Translations under genes and position numbers: made by a program
Notes under the pieces: model-generated
What the model saw: only the letters and a program-made list of their open reading frames with translations
What the model was told of the DNA's origin: nothing
The model's database searches: none
Shown here: one piece after another, positions 34,647 through 45,042 of the stretch
How positions within the stretch are numbered: position 1 is the first letter of the stretch
Layout: each line of letters starts with the position of its first letter
Source of the DNA: Tardiphaga sp. P9-11
GTDB lineage: Bacteria > Pseudomonadota > Alphaproteobacteria > Rhizobiales > Xanthobacteraceae
Reading direction: 5' to 3'
NCBI RefSeq assembly: GCF_008329525.1
Contig: NZ_NPKQ01000003.1
Span: 310,001-374,000, forward strand
DNA: 64,000 bases

Positions 34647-35618
34647 ATGACGACTACTTTCCGCGTGATCCGCGACACAACGCCTGCCAATGCCATCCCG
34701 CACGGATGCGTCGTGGCCATGGGCAATTTCGACGGCGTCCATCTCGGCCACCGCGCGGTCATCGGCGCTGCCTTGCGCATGGCCGAACTGCATAAAACAA
34801 GCGCTTTGGCGGTGACCTTCGAGCCGCACCCGCGCAGTTTCTTCAGCCCGAACACACCGCAGTTCCGGCTCTCCGACGAAGCCGCCAAGCTGCGCCTGCT
34901 GGCAGGAACCGGCCTCGCCGGCGCCGTCGTCATGACCTTCGACAAGGGACGCGCCAGCACCACGGCGCAAGATTTCATTCACCACGATCTCATCGAGCGT
35001 CTCGGCATCAGCGGCATCGCCGTCGGCTATGATTTTCATTTCGGCAAAGGCCGCGTCGGCTCTCCCAGCCTACTGGTGAATGAAGCCCCGCGGCTCGGCA
35101 TCGAGGTCGATGTGCAGCCGCATATCGATATCGATGAGCGCCCGGTGTCATCGACGGCCATCCGCATGGCCTTGGCCGAGGGCCAGGTGACCGAGGCCAC
35201 GGAGATGCTGAACGGCCCGTGGTTCATTACCGGAGAGGTGATCCACGGCAAGAAGCTCGGTCGCGATCTCGGCTATCCCACCGCCAACATTCGCCTGAAT
35301 GCCAATTGCGGCCTCAAGCACGGCATCTACGCCGTGCGGGTCGGCCGCGGCAACGAGCGCTTCGACGGCGTTGCATCCTTTGGTCGCCGCCCGACCTTCG
35401 ACAACGGCGCGCCTCTGCTCGAAGTGTTCCTGTTCGACTTCAAGGGCGACCTTTACGGCCAGGCACTGGACGTCGCCTTCATCGCCTTCATCCGCGATGA
35501 AATGAAATTCGAGGGCATTGAACCGCTGATCCGCCAGATGGACGACGACAGCGCCAAGGCGCGGGCCGCGCTGGCGGCCGCGCCGGATGCGTTTCCAAAG
35601 CTGGGAGACATCGACTGA
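34647..35618 (+). CDS. ribF: Bifunctional riboflavin kinase / FAD synthetase
   Basis: 323 residues. N-terminal nucleotidyltransferase domain with GNFDGVHLGHRAVIG and the FEPHPRSFF segment makes FAD from FMN and ATP; C-terminal flavokinase domain (from about residue 190) with GRDLGYPTANIRL and VASFGRRPTFDNG makes FMN. Cytosolic. The stop overlaps the probable CTG start of the acetyltransferase gene. Confidence 0.96.
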   Translation: MTTTFRVIRDTTPANAIPHGCVVAMGNFDGVHLGHRAVIGAALRMAELHKTSALAVTFEPHPRSFFSPNTPQFRLSDEAAKLRLLAGTGLAGAVVMTFDKGRASTTAQDFIHHDLIERLGISGIAVGYDFHFGKGRVGSPSLLVNEAPRLGIEVDVQPHIDIDERPVSSTAIRMALAEGQVTEATEMLNGPWFITGEVIHGKKLGRDLGYPTANIRLNANCGLKHGIYAVRVGRGNERFDGVASFGRRPTFDNGAPLLEVFLFDFKGDLYGQALDVAFIAFIRDEMKFEGIEPLIRQMDDDSAKARAALAAAPDAFPKLGDID

Positions 35619-36175
35619 CCAGGACCGAAAAGCAGAAAATGCTGGCGGGCGAACTCTATCGCCCCGGCAGCCCCGAACTGGTCGCCGACGAGAAGGCCAA
35701 CAAGGCCTGGCTGGCGAAATACAATGCGCAGCTGGACCGGCCGGTGGCCGAACGGCGCGAACTGCTCGCGGAGCATTTCGGCAAGGTCGGCGCCGACTGC
35801 GTGATCCGGCCACCGTTCTTCTGCGACTACGGCTACAATATCCATCTCGGCGACAACGTCTTCCTGAATTTCAACTGCGTGATCCTGGACGTCGTCGCGG
35901 TCACCATCGGCGACCGGACGCAAATCGGCCCCGCTGTGCAGATCTACGCTGCCGACCATCCGCGGGACGCCGAAACCCGCCGCAGCGGGCTGGAATTCGG
36001 CCGGCCGGTCAAAATCGGCGCCGATGTCTGGATCGGCGGCGGGGCCATTATCGTCCCCGGCGTGACCATCGGTGACGGCGCCGTGATCGGTGCTGGCAGC
36101 GTGGTGACCCGGAACGTCGCCCCGAACCAGACGGTAGCCGGCAATCCGGCGCGGCCGATCGGCAAGCAGGCCTGA
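35615..36175 (+). CDS. Sugar O-acetyltransferase, maltose/galactoside acetyltransferase (LbH-MAT) family
   Basis: 186 residues if started at CTG 35615, 178 if started at ATG 35639. The N-terminus of this family is typically a short charged run before KMLAGELY; TRTEKQKMLAGELY fits only with the upstream CTG, which overlaps the ribF TGA and has GGGAG 7 nt before it. The maltose-acetyltransferase helix is followed by hexapeptide repeats of a left-handed beta helix (IGDRTQIGPAVQIY, VWIGGGAIIVPGVTIGDGAVIG). Catalytic His in AADHPRD. The physiological acceptor is not known; NodL is a relative. Confidence 0.85.
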   Translation: MTRTEKQKMLAGELYRPGSPELVADEKANKAWLAKYNAQLDRPVAERRELLAEHFGKVGADCVIRPPFFCDYGYNIHLGDNVFLNFNCVILDVVAVTIGDRTQIGPAVQIYAADHPRDAETRRSGLEFGRPVKIGADVWIGGGAIIVPGVTIGDGAVIGAGSVVTRNVAPNQTVAGNPARPIGKQA

Positions 36176-36373
36176 CCGGCGTCAAAACCCCGTTAGGACG
36201 CTTTGCGATCCCTGTTCCGGCTGCTATTGAGTGCCGGATGTCTGCACGGCGCCCCATCATAAGCATTATCGGCCCGGCTTCCGCCTGAGCTTCGCTCGGC
36301 GCAAGACCGGGACCGTCCAGTTTTCATCGCGTTTTCACGCGTTTCAGCGCCATTCGAGCAAGCCAGAGCCATT

Positions 36374-39300
36374 ATGTCCGAGAAGCCCAAGTCCGACTCC
36401 CACGACTATTCGAAAACCCTCTACCTGCCGCAGACCGAATTTCCGATGCGCGCAGGCCTGCCGACCAGCGAGCCGAAAATGCTGGCGCGCTGGAACGAGA
36501 TCGACCTCTACGGCAAGCTCCGCGAGACCGCGAAGGGCAAGCCGAAATTCGTGCTGCATGACGGCCCGCCCTATGCCAACGGCAACATCCATATCGGGCA
36601 TGCGCTCAACAAGATCCTCAAGGATGTGGTGACCAAGAGCCAGCAGATGCTGGGCTTCGACTCGAATTACGTGCCCGGCTGGGACTGTCACGGCCTGCCG
36701 ATTGAGTGGAAGATCGAGGAAGAGAACTACCGCTCCAAGGGCAAGACCAAGCCGAACTTCAAGGACGGCGCGGCGATGATCGCGTTCCGCCAGGAATGCC
36801 GTGCCTATGCCAACAAGTGGCTCGACATCCAGCGCGAAGAATTCAAGCGTCTCGGCATCATCGGCGACTGGGCCGGCCGCTATGCGACGATGGACTATTT
36901 CGCCGAAGCGCAGATCGCGCGCGAGCTGATGAAGTTCGCCGCCAACGGCACGCTGTATCGCGGATCGAAGCCGGTCATGTGGAGCGTGGTCGAGAAGACC
37001 GCGCTGGCCGAAGCCGAAGTGGAATACGAAGACTACACGTCCGATGCAGTGTGGGTGAAATTCCCCGTCGCTGCCGAATTCGGCCGCCTCGCCAAGGCTG
37101 CGGTCGTGATCTGGACCACCACGCCGTGGACGCTGCCGGCCAACCGCGCCATCTCGTTCTCCAGCAAGATCGCCTATGGCCTCTATGAGGTCACCGAGGC
37201 GCCCGAGGACAACTGGTTGAAGACCGGCGATCTCCTTATCCTCGCCGACGCACTGGCCGAGGGCGTGTTCAAGCAGGCCCGCGTGACGTCCTGGAAGAAG
37301 AGCAGCGAACTGTCGTCCGACATCCTCGAGGATCTGGAATGCCGGCATCCGCTGAAGGGTCTCGCCGGCGGCTATGACTTCATCGTGCCGCTGCTCGACG
37401 GCGACCATGTCACCGACGATGCCGGCACCGGCTTCGTGCATACCGCGCCCAGCCACGGCCGCGACGACTTCGATATCTGGACGTCGAATGGCCGCCAGCT
37501 CACCGAGCGCGGCATCGCCACCACAATCCCCTACACTGTCGACGAGAACGGCACGCTCACCGAACAGGCGCCGGGCTTCACCGGTGCACGTGTGCTCAAT
37601 GACAAGGGCGAGAAGGGCGACGCCAACGAAGCCGTCATCAAGGCGCTGGTCGAGCGCGGCATGCTGGTGGCGCGTGCGCGCCTGAAGCATCAATATCCGC
37701 ATTCCTGGCGCTCCAAGAAGCCGGTGATCTATCGCAACACGCCGCAGTGGTTCATCGCGATGGACAAGGACATTTTGGAAGTGAACGCTTCCGGCAAGCC
37801 GGGAGCTATGGCGGACGACGGCAAGGCGAAGCCCGGCGACACGCTGCGTCACCGTGCCCTCGAAGCCATCAAGATCACGCGATGGGTGCCGGCCACCGGC
37901 CAGAACCGCATCAACGGCATGATCAACACCAAGCCCGACTGGGTGATCTCGCGCCAGCGCGCCTGGGGCGTTCCGATCGCGGTATTCGTGCGCGAGAAGG
38001 GCGACGGCTCCGCGGAAATTCTGATCGATGACGCCGTCAATCTGCGGATCGCCGAAGCCTTCATGAATGAAGGCGCGGACGCGTGGTATGCCGAAGGCGC
38101 CCGCGAACGCTTCCTCGGTTCGCTCGCCAATGAAGCGTGGAAGAAGGTCGACGACATCTGCGACGTCTGGTTCGACTCAGGCTCCACACACGCCTTCGTG
38201 CTCGAAGACCCCCTGCACTTCCCCGGCCTTGCGGGCATCAAGCGCAAGGTCGAGGGCGGCCAGGATACGGTCATGTATTTGGAAGGCTCCGACCAGCACC
38301 GCGGCTGGTTCCAGTCGTCATTGCTGGAGAGCAGCGGCACCCGCGGCCGCGCGCCCTTCGACGTCGTGCTGACTCACGGCTTCACGCTCGACGAAAACGG
38401 CCGCAAGATGTCGAAATCGATCGGCAACACGATCGAGCCGCAGAAGATCATCAAGGACTCCGGCGCCGACATCCTGCGGCTCTGGGTCTGCGCCACCGAT
38501 TATGCCGACGACCAGCGCATCGGCGCGGAGATCATCAAGAACACCATCGAGACCTATCGCAAGCTGCGCAACAGCGTGCGCTGGATGCTCGGCAGCCTCG
38601 CGCATTTCCACGATGAGGAGCGCGTCAGGGCAGACGATATGCCGGAGCTCGAGCGGCTGATGCTGCATCGTCTCGCGGAAGTCGATGCGGTGGTGCGACA
38701 GGCCTATATCGATTTCGACTACAAGACGGTGGTGGCCACACTCGCCGCCTTCATGAACACCGAATTGTCGGCCTTCTACTTCGACATCCGCAAGGACACG
38801 TTGTATTGCGACGCGCCATCGTCGGTGACACGCAAGGCGTCGCTGACCGTGATCGACTACCTGTTCCGCTCGATCGTAACCTGGTTCGCGCCCATTCTGA
38901 GCTTCACCGCCGAGGAAGCGTGGCTGTCGCGCTATGGCAGCGCGGCCGTATCGGTGCATCTCGAACCGTTCCAAAAGACTCTGCCAGCATGGCGTAACGA
39001 GGCGCTCGCCGCGAAGTGGGACACCATCCGCAATGTGCGCCGCGTCGTCACCGGCGCGCTGGAAGTGGAACGCGCCGCCAAGAACATCGGCTCGTCGCTG
39101 GAAGCCTCGCCGCTGATCCATGTCACCGACAAGGCGATCTTCGCTGTACTGGCTGACGTCGATCTCGCGGAGATCTGCATCACCTCGAATGCGATGCTGA
39201 CCAATGCCGAAGCGCCGGCAGGCGCCTTCACGCTGAACGACGTGCCCGGCGTGGCCGTGGTGGTCGAAAAGGCCGTCGGCACCAAATGTGCGCGGTCGTG

Positions 39301-39403
39301 GAAGATCCTGCCCACCGTGGGCGAAGACAAGGACTATCCCGACGTCACCCCGCGCGATGCGCAGGCGCTGCGGGAGTGGAAGGCGCTGGGAGTGGCTGTT
39401 TGA
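36374..39403 (+). CDS. ileS: Isoleucine-tRNA ligase
   Basis: 1009 residues. Class Ia synthetase. HIGH motif in [16 protein letters not shown] (near residue 65), editing CP1 domain with [14 protein letters not shown] and [20 protein letters not shown] motif in [11 protein letters not shown] (near residue 678), and the anticodon domain after. The usual C-terminal Zn finger is not seen: the last residues lack a CxxC pair, as in several alphaproteobacteria. The stop overlaps the TTG start of lspA. Upstream region holds a small GC-rich hairpin only. Confidence 0.96.
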   Translation: MSEKPKSDSHDYSKTLYLPQTEFPMRAGLPTSEPKMLARWNEIDLYGKLRETAKGKPKFVLHDGPPYANGNIHIGHALNKILKDVVTKSQQMLGFDSNYVPGWDCHGLPIEWKIEEENYRSKGKTKPNFKDGAAMIAFRQECRAYANKWLDIQREEFKRLGIIGDWAGRYATMDYFAEAQIARELMKFAANGTLYRGSKPVMWSVVEKTALAEAEVEYEDYTSDAVWVKFPVAAEFGRLAKAAVVIWTTTPWTLPANRAISFSSKIAYGLYEVTEAPEDNWLKTGDLLILADALAEGVFKQARVTSWKKSSELSSDILEDLECRHPLKGLAGGYDFIVPLLDGDHVTDDAGTGFVHTAPSHGRDDFDIWTSNGRQLTERGIATTIPYTVDENGTLTEQAPGFTGARVLNDKGEKGDANEAVIKALVERGMLVARARLKHQYPHSWRSKKPVIYRNTPQWFIAMDKDILEVNASGKPGAMADDGKAKPGDTLRHRALEAIKITRWVPATGQNRINGMINTKPDWVISRQRAWGVPIAVFVREKGDGSAEILIDDAVNLRIAEAFMNEGADAWYAEGARERFLGSLANEAWKKVDDICDVWFDSGSTHAFVLEDPLHFPGLAGIKRKVEGGQDTVMYLEGSDQHRGWFQSSLLESSGTRGRAPFDVVLTHGFTLDENGRKMSKSIGNTIEPQKIIKDSGADILRLWVCATDYADDQRIGAEIIKNTIETYRKLRNSVRWMLGSLAHFHDEERVRADDMPELERLMLHRLAEVDAVVRQAYIDFDYKTVVATLAAFMNTELSAFYFDIRKDTLYCDAPSSVTRKASLTVIDYLFRSIVTWFAPILSFTAEEAWLSRYGSAAVSVHLEPFQKTLPAWRNEALAAKWDTIRNVRRVVTGALEVERAAKNIGSSLEASPLIHVTDKAIFAVLADVDLAEICITSNAMLTNAEAPAGAFTLNDVPGVAVVVEKAVGTKCARSWKILPTVGEDKDYPDVTPRDAQALREWKALGVAV

Positions 39404-39897
39404 AACCAGTCGTCCGCTCCGGGCTAATCGCAGCCATTGTCGTCCTGATCCTCGATCAGGCGTCGAAGCTGTGGCTGCTCTATGGCTTCGATCTCGGCCA
39501 CCGCGGCCTGGTCCAGATCACGCCGTTCTTCGACCTGGTCCTGGCCTGGAATACCGGCATCAGCTACGGCTGGTTTTCCGATTCGGGGCCCACAGGCCAG
39601 GTCGTGCTGGTGGCCATCAAGGCGATTGCGGTGGTGGCGCTGGCGGTCTGGATGGCGAAATCGGAGACCAGACTGGCCACCATCGGGCTCGGGCTGATCA
39701 TCGGGGGCGCGATCGGCAATGCCATCGACCGGTTTGCCTATGGCGCCGTGGTCGATTTCGCCCTGCTGCACGTCGAAATCTCCGGCAAGACCTACAACTG
39801 GTACGTGTTTAACCTTGCCGACGTCGCCATTGTTGCCGGTGTTGCGGCCCTGCTGTATGACTCTTTCTTCACGGTACCCGCCGCAAAAGCGCCCTGA
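39400..39897 (+). CDS. lspA: Lipoprotein signal peptidase
   Basis: 165 residues starting at TTG 39400 (GGGAG 7 nt upstream), overlapping the ileS stop; no ATG or GTG gives a complete protein. Four-TM inner-membrane aspartic peptidase that removes lipoprotein signal peptides after Lgt. Catalytic Asp residues in [10 protein letters not shown] and [12 protein letters not shown]-terminal TM with [20 protein letters not shown] matches the conserved NxGxxFG-like segment. ileS-lspA order is widespread. Confidence 0.95.
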   Translation: MKPVVRSGLIAAIVVLILDQASKLWLLYGFDLGHRGLVQITPFFDLVLAWNTGISYGWFSDSGPTGQVVLVAIKAIAVVALAVWMAKSETRLATIGLGLIIGGAIGNAIDRFAYGAVVDFALLHVEISGKTYNWYVFNLADVAIVAGVAALLYDSFFTVPAAKAP

Positions 39898-39996
39898 TCC
39901 CAGCCGATACGCAAGGCCAAGGGCGATACCAGCGGAACCGCATCAGGGTTTTCGGATTCTTGCCGATCCGCCAGATATTTGAACAGGATGAACACG

Positions 39997-40710
39997 ATGC
40001 GCGAGACCGAAACCGGTTGGGCTCTGCACACTTCATCGGGCGCCTGGATGCGCGCCCTGCGGCTCACCGCCGTTGCCCTTAGCGTTGGTCTCGTGATGTC
40101 CGCTGGCGTCGCACGCGCCCAGGATGCCGAGGAAGAGGACCAGCCGTTCGAGCAGAAGGTCATCAAGCAGATCATGACCGGTCTCGGCGGCACCAATATG
40201 GAAAACACCGGCATCGACTACCGCGAGCGTTCGCCGCTGGTGGTTCCGCCGAAGATCGACCTGCCGCCGCCGGATGCCAAGGGGCCCGCACCTCTCGCGA
40301 ACTGGCCCAAGGATCCGGATGTGCAGCAGCGCCGCGCCGCCGCCGCCAATGCCAAGACCGGACGTCCTGAGGAAGTGCTGGAAGCCGCACGACCACTGAC
40401 CCCGCGCGAAATGGCCCCGAAGCGCGCACGTGGTGCGTCTGCCGCCGTGGACAACTCCTCGCCTGGCGATCCGAACAAGAACATCGTGCTGAGCCCGAAA
40501 CAGCTCGGCTATGAAGGCGGCCTGTTCAAGAACATGTTCGGCAGCAACAAAGGTGAGACCGCCCAGTTCACAGGCGAGCCCACCCGCGATTCGCTGACCC
40601 AGCCGCCGGCCGGTTACCAGACGCCTGCCTCGGGCTATGCCTATGGCACCGGGCCGAAGGAAACCATGAAGAACGATTACAATCTCAACCCGATGACGGG
40701 CAAGTTCTGA
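39997..40710 (+). CDS. Exported Pro/Ala-rich protein of unknown function
   Basis: 237 residues from ATG 39997 (AGGA 8 nt upstream; ATG 39988 possible). A long N-region precedes the hydrophobic core LTAVALSVGLVMSAGVARA, cleavage before QDAEEEDQPFEQ. The mature protein is low in predicted strand and helix, with repeated Pro/Ala/Gly and Asn-Pro segments (PPKIDLPPPDAKGPAPL, DYNLNPMTGKF), so it is probably disordered or peptidoglycan/membrane-associated. No known domain. It sits between lspA and the M16 peptidase pair, which suggests an envelope role. Confidence 0.7.
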   Translation: MRETETGWALHTSSGAWMRALRLTAVALSVGLVMSAGVARAQDAEEEDQPFEQKVIKQIMTGLGGTNMENTGIDYRERSPLVVPPKIDLPPPDAKGPAPLANWPKDPDVQQRRAAAANAKTGRPEEVLEAARPLTPREMAPKRARGASAAVDNSSPGDPNKNIVLSPKQLGYEGGLFKNMFGSNKGETAQFTGEPTRDSLTQPPAGYQTPASGYAYGTGPKETMKNDYNLNPMTGKF

Positions 40711-40854
40711 TCGCGGCGCTCCCGTTGCGCCGCCAATCCAAAGACGTCCTTTTACAGCGATCGACTTGCACGCGCGGATACGTCCGGCGCGACTGCTTGC
40801 CCACGCTTTTTACGATGCCGCCTTTCCCCATGCTTTGGAGCTGTTAGCCCCGCC

Positions 40855-42252
40855 ATGACCTCATCATTCCGACTTGCCGCACGATCCGTCGCAGTCGTCG
40901 CCTTGCTGCTGGCTCCTGTCTTTGCGATATCGGGCACCCACGCGCAAACGGTGACATCGAAGCCGCCGACCACTTTCAAGCTCGCCAACGGCATGCAGGT
41001 CGTCGTGATCGAGGATCACCGCACGCCCGTCGTGACGCAGATGATCTGGTACAAGGTCGGTTCCGCCGACGAGACACCCGGCAAGTCGGGGCTGGCGCAT
41101 TTCCTCGAACATCTGATGTTCAAGGGCACCGCGAAACATCCGGCCGGCGAATTCTCGCAGACGGTGCAGCGCATCGGCGGCAACGAGAATGCCTTCACGT
41201 CCACCGATTACACCGGCTACTACCAGCGGGTCACCAAGGACCAGCTCGGCAAGATGATGGAGTTCGAAGCCGATCGGATGACCGGCCTCGTATTGAAGGA
41301 CGAGAACGTGCTGCCGGAGCGCGACGTCGTGCTCGAAGAATACAATATGCGCGTTGCCAACAGCCCGGATGCGCGGTTGTCCGAACAGATCATGGCGGCG
41401 CTCTATCTCAACCATCCCTATGGCCGGCCGATCATCGGCTGGCATCAGGAAATCGAGAAGCTCGATCGTGAAGACGCGCTCGCCTTCTACAAGCGCTTCT
41501 ACGCTCCGAACAACGCAACGCTGATCATCGCAGGCGACGTCGACGTGGAAGAAATCCGCCCGATGGTGGAGCGCACCTATGGCGTCGTCCCGGCGCAGCC
41601 ATCGATACCCGAGCGTCGTATGCGCCCGCAGGAGCCGACGCCTGCCGCTCCCCGCGCCGTGACCCTTTCCGATCCGCGCGTCGAACAGAGCAGCGTCCGT
41701 CGCTACTACCTCGTACCGTCCGCTACCACCGCAGCTGCCGGCGAAAGCCAGGCACTCGATGTCCTCGGCCAATTGATCGGCGGCGGCGCCAATTCGTATC
41801 TCTACCGTGCGTTGGTGGTCGACAAGCAGCTCGCGATCAATGCCGGCGCCAGCTATCAGGGCACGGCACTCGACAGTGCGCAGTTCATGATTTCCGCTTC
41901 GCCGCGGCCCGGCGTCGATTTCGCCGAGATCGAAAAGACGATGGATGCCGTGATCGCCGATCTCGCAACCAGCCCCGTTCCGGCTGCCGACCTCGAACGC
42001 GTGAAAACGCAGCTCGTCGCCGAAGCTATCTATGCGCAGGACAATCAGGCCTCGCTGGCCCGCTGGTATGGCGCAGCCCTCACCACCGGCCTCAGCGTCG
42101 AGGACATTCGCAGCTGGCCCGACCGCATCAAGGCGGTGACGGCCGAGCAGGTGCGCGCCGCGGCGCAAGCCTGGCTCGAGAAGAAACGCTCGGTCACCGG
42201 CTACCTGGTCAAGGATACATCTGCGCCGAAGCGCGAGGAGAAGCGGTCGTGA
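40855..42252 (+). CDS. M16 family zinc metallopeptidase (catalytic subunit)
   Basis: 465 residues. Signal peptide ending THAQ before TVTSKPPTTF. The inverse zinc motif HxxEH is present (HFLEHLMF, near residue 83), with the distal Glu about 75 residues later in VLEEYNMRV. C-terminal M16 domain with the R/Y region less conserved. Periplasmic pitrilysin/processing-peptidase type. The stop overlaps the GTG start of the second M16 gene, so the two proteins are likely partners in one complex, as in alphaproteobacterial PqqL/ymxG-type pairs. Confidence 0.92.
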   Translation: MTSSFRLAARSVAVVALLLAPVFAISGTHAQTVTSKPPTTFKLANGMQVVVIEDHRTPVVTQMIWYKVGSADETPGKSGLAHFLEHLMFKGTAKHPAGEFSQTVQRIGGNENAFTSTDYTGYYQRVTKDQLGKMMEFEADRMTGLVLKDENVLPERDVVLEEYNMRVANSPDARLSEQIMAALYLNHPYGRPIIGWHQEIEKLDREDALAFYKRFYAPNNATLIIAGDVDVEEIRPMVERTYGVVPAQPSIPERRMRPQEPTPAAPRAVTLSDPRVEQSSVRRYYLVPSATTAAAGESQALDVLGQLIGGGANSYLYRALVVDKQLAINAGASYQGTALDSAQFMISASPRPGVDFAEIEKTMDAVIADLATSPVPAADLERVKTQLVAEAIYAQDNQASLARWYGAALTTGLSVEDIRSWPDRIKAVTAEQVRAAAQAWLEKKRSVTGYLVKDTSAPKREEKRS

Positions 42253-43616
42253 ACATGATCACCAGCGCACGGCGCATCGGCCTCGCCTTCGCGGCAGCCC
42301 TCTCCTTCACATCACTGACAGCGGCACCATCGCATGCCGCGGCTAAGATCCAGCATCTGGTCACGCCTGGCGGTATCGAAGCCTGGTTCGTGCAAGACGC
42401 GACCGTCCCTTTGATTGCCATGGAATACGCCTTCGGCGGCGGCGCGGCGCAGGACCCCAAGGACAAGTCCGGCACCGCCAACATGGTCGCCAGCCTGATG
42501 GACGAAGGCGCGGCTGACCTGGATTCCAAGACCTTCCATGAACGTCTGGATCGTCGCGCCATCGAACTCAGCTACAACGCCCAACGTGATTACTTCCGCG
42601 GCTCGCTGCGCATGCTGAAGGACAATCGCGACGAAGCCTTCGATCTGCTGCGGCTGTCGCTGACGCAGCCACGCTTCGACAGCGCCGATGTCGAGCGCAT
42701 CCGCGCGCAAATCCTGTCCGGATTGCGCCGCGAGACCACCAATCCGAGTTCGATCGCCACCCGCAAGTTTCTCGAACTGGCCTTCGGCGATCATCCCTAC
42801 AGCCGTCCATCGAATGGCAGCCTCGCTGAAGTCCCTGGCATCACCATCGACGACATCAAGGCCTACAAGGCGCGTGTCATCGCCAAGGACACGCTGAAGG
42901 TGGCCGTGGTCGGCGACGTCGATCCCGCAACACTGAGCAAGCTGCTCGACCAGACCTTCGGTGGCCTGCCCGCAAAAGCCAGCCTGCCCCCGGTGCCCGA
43001 GATTGTCGCGACCAAACCGCCGCAGAAGAGCTTCGTGACGCTCGATGTGCCGCAGACGGTCATCACCTTCGGTAGTCCCGGTATCAAGCGCGATGATCCA
43101 AATTTCATGGCCGCCTATATCGTTACGCATATCCTGGGCGGCGGCACGCTGTCGTCACGGCTGTATCACGAGGTGCGCGAGAAGCGCGGCCTGGTCTATG
43201 GCGTGTCCGGCTCACTGCTGTGGATGGCGCATTCCGGCATCTATATCGGCAACACCGCGACCCGCGCCGACCGCGCCACCGAAACCATCGATACCGTGAC
43301 CAGCGAAGTAAAGCGCATGGCCGAGCAGGGTCCGACCCAACAGGAGCTGGACGAAGCCAAGTCGTATCTGAAGGGTTCGCAGATGCTGGCGCTCGATACG
43401 TCATCAAAGCTTGCCGGCGCGCTGCTGCAGTATCAGCTCGACAGACTGCCGATCGATTACATCGAGAAGCGCAACGCCGTGGTCGATGCGGTAACGCTGG
43501 ATCAGGCCAAGGCGGCGGCGAAGAAGCTGTGGGCCGATGGTCTGCTGACGGTGGTTGTCGGCCGCGCGCCGCAAGCGGCGGCAGCGCCATTGGTGCCGGC
43601 GCCAAAGGCGAACTGA
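42249..43616 (+). CDS. M16 family peptidase homologue (non-catalytic partner)
   Basis: 455 residues from GTG 42249 or ATG 42255, overlapping the upstream stop. Signal peptide AALSFTSLTAAPSHAA. Where the catalytic gene has HFLEH, this one has GTANMVASLMDEGA, so the zinc site is absent. The substrate-binding Arg-Tyr region of the C-terminal domain is kept (LYHEVREKRGLVYGVSG). This matches the alpha-subunit-like, glycine-rich-loop partner of mitochondrial processing peptidase pairs. Periplasmic. Confidence 0.92.
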   Translation: MNMITSARRIGLAFAAALSFTSLTAAPSHAAAKIQHLVTPGGIEAWFVQDATVPLIAMEYAFGGGAAQDPKDKSGTANMVASLMDEGAADLDSKTFHERLDRRAIELSYNAQRDYFRGSLRMLKDNRDEAFDLLRLSLTQPRFDSADVERIRAQILSGLRRETTNPSSIATRKFLELAFGDHPYSRPSNGSLAEVPGITIDDIKAYKARVIAKDTLKVAVVGDVDPATLSKLLDQTFGGLPAKASLPPVPEIVATKPPQKSFVTLDVPQTVITFGSPGIKRDDPNFMAAYIVTHILGGGTLSSRLYHEVREKRGLVYGVSGSLLWMAHSGIYIGNTATRADRATETIDTVTSEVKRMAEQGPTQQELDEAKSYLKGSQMLALDTSSKLAGALLQYQLDRLPIDYIEKRNAVVDAVTLDQAKAAAKKLWADGLLTVVVGRAPQAAAAPLVPAPKAN

Positions 43617-43625
43617 GGCGCCGAT

Positions 43626-44528
43626 ATGCGGATTGCCGTGATCGGTGCCGGTGCGGTCGGTTGCTTCTACGGCGCCATGCTGCTGCGTGCGGGTCATGAC
43701 GTCACGCTGATCGGACGGCAGACGCATGTCGACGCCATCAATGCGCAGGGGCTTTATTTCGAAAGCCCGATCTTCACCGGTTTCATTCCCGCAAAGGCCG
43801 CGACTGATATCGCGGATCTGACACCGCCCGATCTCGTGCTGTTCGCCGTCAAATCCGGCGATACAGACGATACCGCAGCAGCGCTGAGGCCCATTCTCAA
43901 GCCGGATACGATCGTACTGAGCCTGCAGAACGGCGTCGACAATCCACAGCGCTTGCGTGCCATCGTCAGCCAGCCGGTGATTGCCGCGGCGGTCTATGTG
44001 GCCGCGGAGATGCCGGCCGCGGGCCATATCAAGCATAACGGGCGCGGGGAGCTGGTCATCGGCGCGTCACCCCAAAGCGAAGCCCTGGCAAAGCTGCTAT
44101 CCGACGCCAGCGTGCCTACCACCATCGCCGACGATATCGACGCGGTACAATGGTCTAAGCTGATCAACAATTGCGCCTATAACGCATTGTCGGCAGTAGC
44201 CGGCATCGCCTATGGCGAGATGTTCAAGGTCGACGGCGTCCCTGATATCGTGACCAACGCCGTCGTCGAATGCTTGGAGGTAGCGCGCGCCTGCGGCATA
44301 TCGCTGCCAGCCGACCTCCTCGACAAGACGCTCGCCCTCGCCGCCAGCATGCCGCTTCAGCAATCGTCGACGTCGCAGGATCTCGCCCGCGGCAAGCCGT
44401 CGGAGATCGACTTCCTCAACGGCTTCATCGTCCGCAAGGGCGCCGAACACGGGATTCCGACACCGACCAACCATGCCCTGCAGGTGATGGTGAAACTGGT
44501 CGAGCGCAGCGGGTCGCGCCGCGCGTAG
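43626..44528 (+). CDS. panE: 2-dehydropantoate 2-reductase (ketopantoate reductase family)
   Basis: 300 residues. Rossmann motif MRIAVIGAGAVGCFYGAML, NADPH-favouring Arg in LIGRQTH, and the ApbA C-terminal helical domain with the catalytic Lys in WSKLINNCAYNALSAVAG and DFLNGFIVRKGAEHGIPTPTNHAL. Reduces ketopantoate to pantoate for CoA synthesis; paralogues of this family can have other substrates, so the symbol is probable rather than certain. 9 nt after the M16 gene. Confidence 0.85.
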   Translation: MRIAVIGAGAVGCFYGAMLLRAGHDVTLIGRQTHVDAINAQGLYFESPIFTGFIPAKAATDIADLTPPDLVLFAVKSGDTDDTAAALRPILKPDTIVLSLQNGVDNPQRLRAIVSQPVIAAAVYVAAEMPAAGHIKHNGRGELVIGASPQSEALAKLLSDASVPTTIADDIDAVQWSKLINNCAYNALSAVAGIAYGEMFKVDGVPDIVTNAVVECLEVARACGISLPADLLDKTLALAASMPLQQSSTSQDLARGKPSEIDFLNGFIVRKGAEHGIPTPTNHALQVMVKLVERSGSRRA

Positions 44529-44577
44529 CGGCACAGCTGCCTCTGCACATCCGCGCGGGATGTGCTACGGAGACACC

Positions 44578-44994
44578 ATGCTCCGGATTACGCGCTCCAT
44601 AGCCATCGCCGAAGACGATATCGACATCGTGTTCGTGCGCGCGTCCGGTCCCGGCGGCCAGAACGTCAACAAGGTCTCGACCGCCGCGCAACTGCGCTTC
44701 GATACGACCAAGCTGACGCTGCCGGAGGACACCGCGATCCGGCTGCGCACGCTCGCCGGGCAGCGCATGACCAAGGACGGCGTGATCGTGATCCACGCCC
44801 AGCGCTTCCGCACCCAGGAGCGCAACAAGGCCGATGCCATCGAGCGGCTGGTCGAACTGATGCAGGAAGCCGCCTTCCGGCAAGCGCCGCGGCGGGCGAC
44901 CAAGCCGACGCTGGGCTCCAAGATGCGCCGCCTCGACGGCAAGAAGCGCCGCAGCGACGTCAAGGCCGGCCGCGGCGGGCGTTTCGACGACTGA
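44578..44994 (+). CDS. arfB: Alternative ribosome-rescue peptidyl-tRNA hydrolase ArfB (YaeJ/ICT1)
   Basis: 138 residues from ATG 44578 (CGGAG upstream). RF-1-like domain with the GGQ motif in ASGPGGQNVNKVSTAA (catalytic Gln near residue 29), and a basic C-terminal tail (KKRRSDVKAGRGGRF) that inserts into the empty mRNA channel. Frees stalled ribosomes lacking a stop codon. Length is normal for the family. Confidence 0.94.
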   Translation: MLRITRSIAIAEDDIDIVFVRASGPGGQNVNKVSTAAQLRFDTTKLTLPEDTAIRLRTLAGQRMTKDGVIVIHAQRFRTQERNKADAIERLVELMQEAAFRQAPRRATKPTLGSKMRRLDGKKRRSDVKAGRGGRFDD

Positions 44995-45042
44995 GCGGCG
45001 CCCCACACAACAAGCCAGACCACTTTTTCAAGGAATTTCCCG

